Shown: positions 33,687-34,036 of the stretch, in pieces
Position numbering within the stretch: position 1 is the stretch's first letter
Layout of the letters: every line of letters starts with the position of its first letter
Assembly: GCA_021464525.1 (NCBI GenBank)
Contig: JADRCO010000421.1
Location: 1 to 34,036, forward strand
From: Rhizophagus sp. LPA8_4_AMF
Lineage: Eukaryota; Glomeromycota; Glomeromycetes; Glomerales; Glomeraceae
Direction of reading: 5' to 3'
DNA: 34,036 bases
The notes under the pieces: model-generated
Seen by the model: the letters and a program-made list of their open reading frames with translations, nothing else
Databases searched by the model: none
What the model was told of the DNA's origin: nothing
Program-made: the position numbers and the translations under genes

Positions 33687-34036
33687 ATCTTATATTTTGG
33701 ATTTTTTTTCGCGCGCGTTAAATATTTAAACTTTAAAAAAAAATAAAATATGATATATTTTCGTACATAATTATTAATAATATAGCAATTGTAGCCAGAT
33801 TTTAATAAACCATAATAAAATATTATCTAATTTTATGTGTCTTCATTAAAAGTTTTTCTATTAAGATGAATTAAAAAATGATAACTTTATTAAGTAAAAA
33901 CTTATTTGAATAAATGCCAAAATTAATGTCAGAATTAAAAATTACATTCTATTAATGTTATTAAATGTTATATTGTATTAACACTTAACACTAAAATTTT
34001 ACAAAAAGAACGCGTTCTAGTGTTATTACAAAAAAA
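33687..34036. other. AT-rich right edge
   Basis: No gene, repeat pair or signal recognised. It is the original right flank of the MULE-2 insertion site. Confidence 0.5.

Overview
The window looks like a nuclear contig of an arbuscular mycorrhizal fungus, most likely Rhizophagus or a close relative in Glomeromycotina. The reasons are the very AT-rich sequence, short introns of 61-99 nt with GT...AG ends and TACTAAT/CTAAC-like branch sites, tyrosine-kinase-like (TKL) kinase exons, SWIM-containing Mutator-like transposases, and long gene-poor spacers. The species name is inference from gene style, not from a search.

Layout: (1) 744-1934, minus: single-exon OTT_1508-like deaminase. (2) 2540-3380, minus: wreck of a C-type MACPF-like gene. 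(3) 4196-7879, plus: gene A, encoding LRR, AIG1/GIMAP-like GTPase and two MACPF-like cores. (4) 9222-15096, minus: gene B, with the same head as A but three MACPF-like cores. (5) 15707-17804, plus: gene C, a free-standing copy of the last module of B. (6) 17805-20924: gene-free, with repeat debris and one coding relic. (7) 20925-25726, minus: gene D, nine exons, encoding pseudokinase, kinase and two MACPF-like cores. (8) 25894-29529 and 29640-33677: two Mutator-like (MULE) DNA transposons, the second with 152-bp identical inverted ends and a perfect 9-bp target duplication.

The key result comes from splicing. The open frames that look like separate LRR-GTPase, kinase and MACPF genes join in frame across short introns into multidomain proteins. 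One effector module, carrying repeated YG-x(2)-F-x(6)-G cores like the MACPF signature, is attached to two unrelated signalling heads: an LRR plus septin/GIMAP-like GTPase (A, B) and a tandem pseudokinase-kinase (D). A third arrangement is the free-standing C.

The divergent pair [C-type wreck / A] at 2540-7879 is an inverted, diverged copy of the divergent pair [B / C] at 9222-17804. The conserved intergenic promoter blocks prove that the pair was duplicated as a unit. I read the locus as an evolving family of sensor-switch-pore proteins, possibly for self/non-self recognition or defence against intruders. The architecture is seen in the sequence; the biological role is inference.
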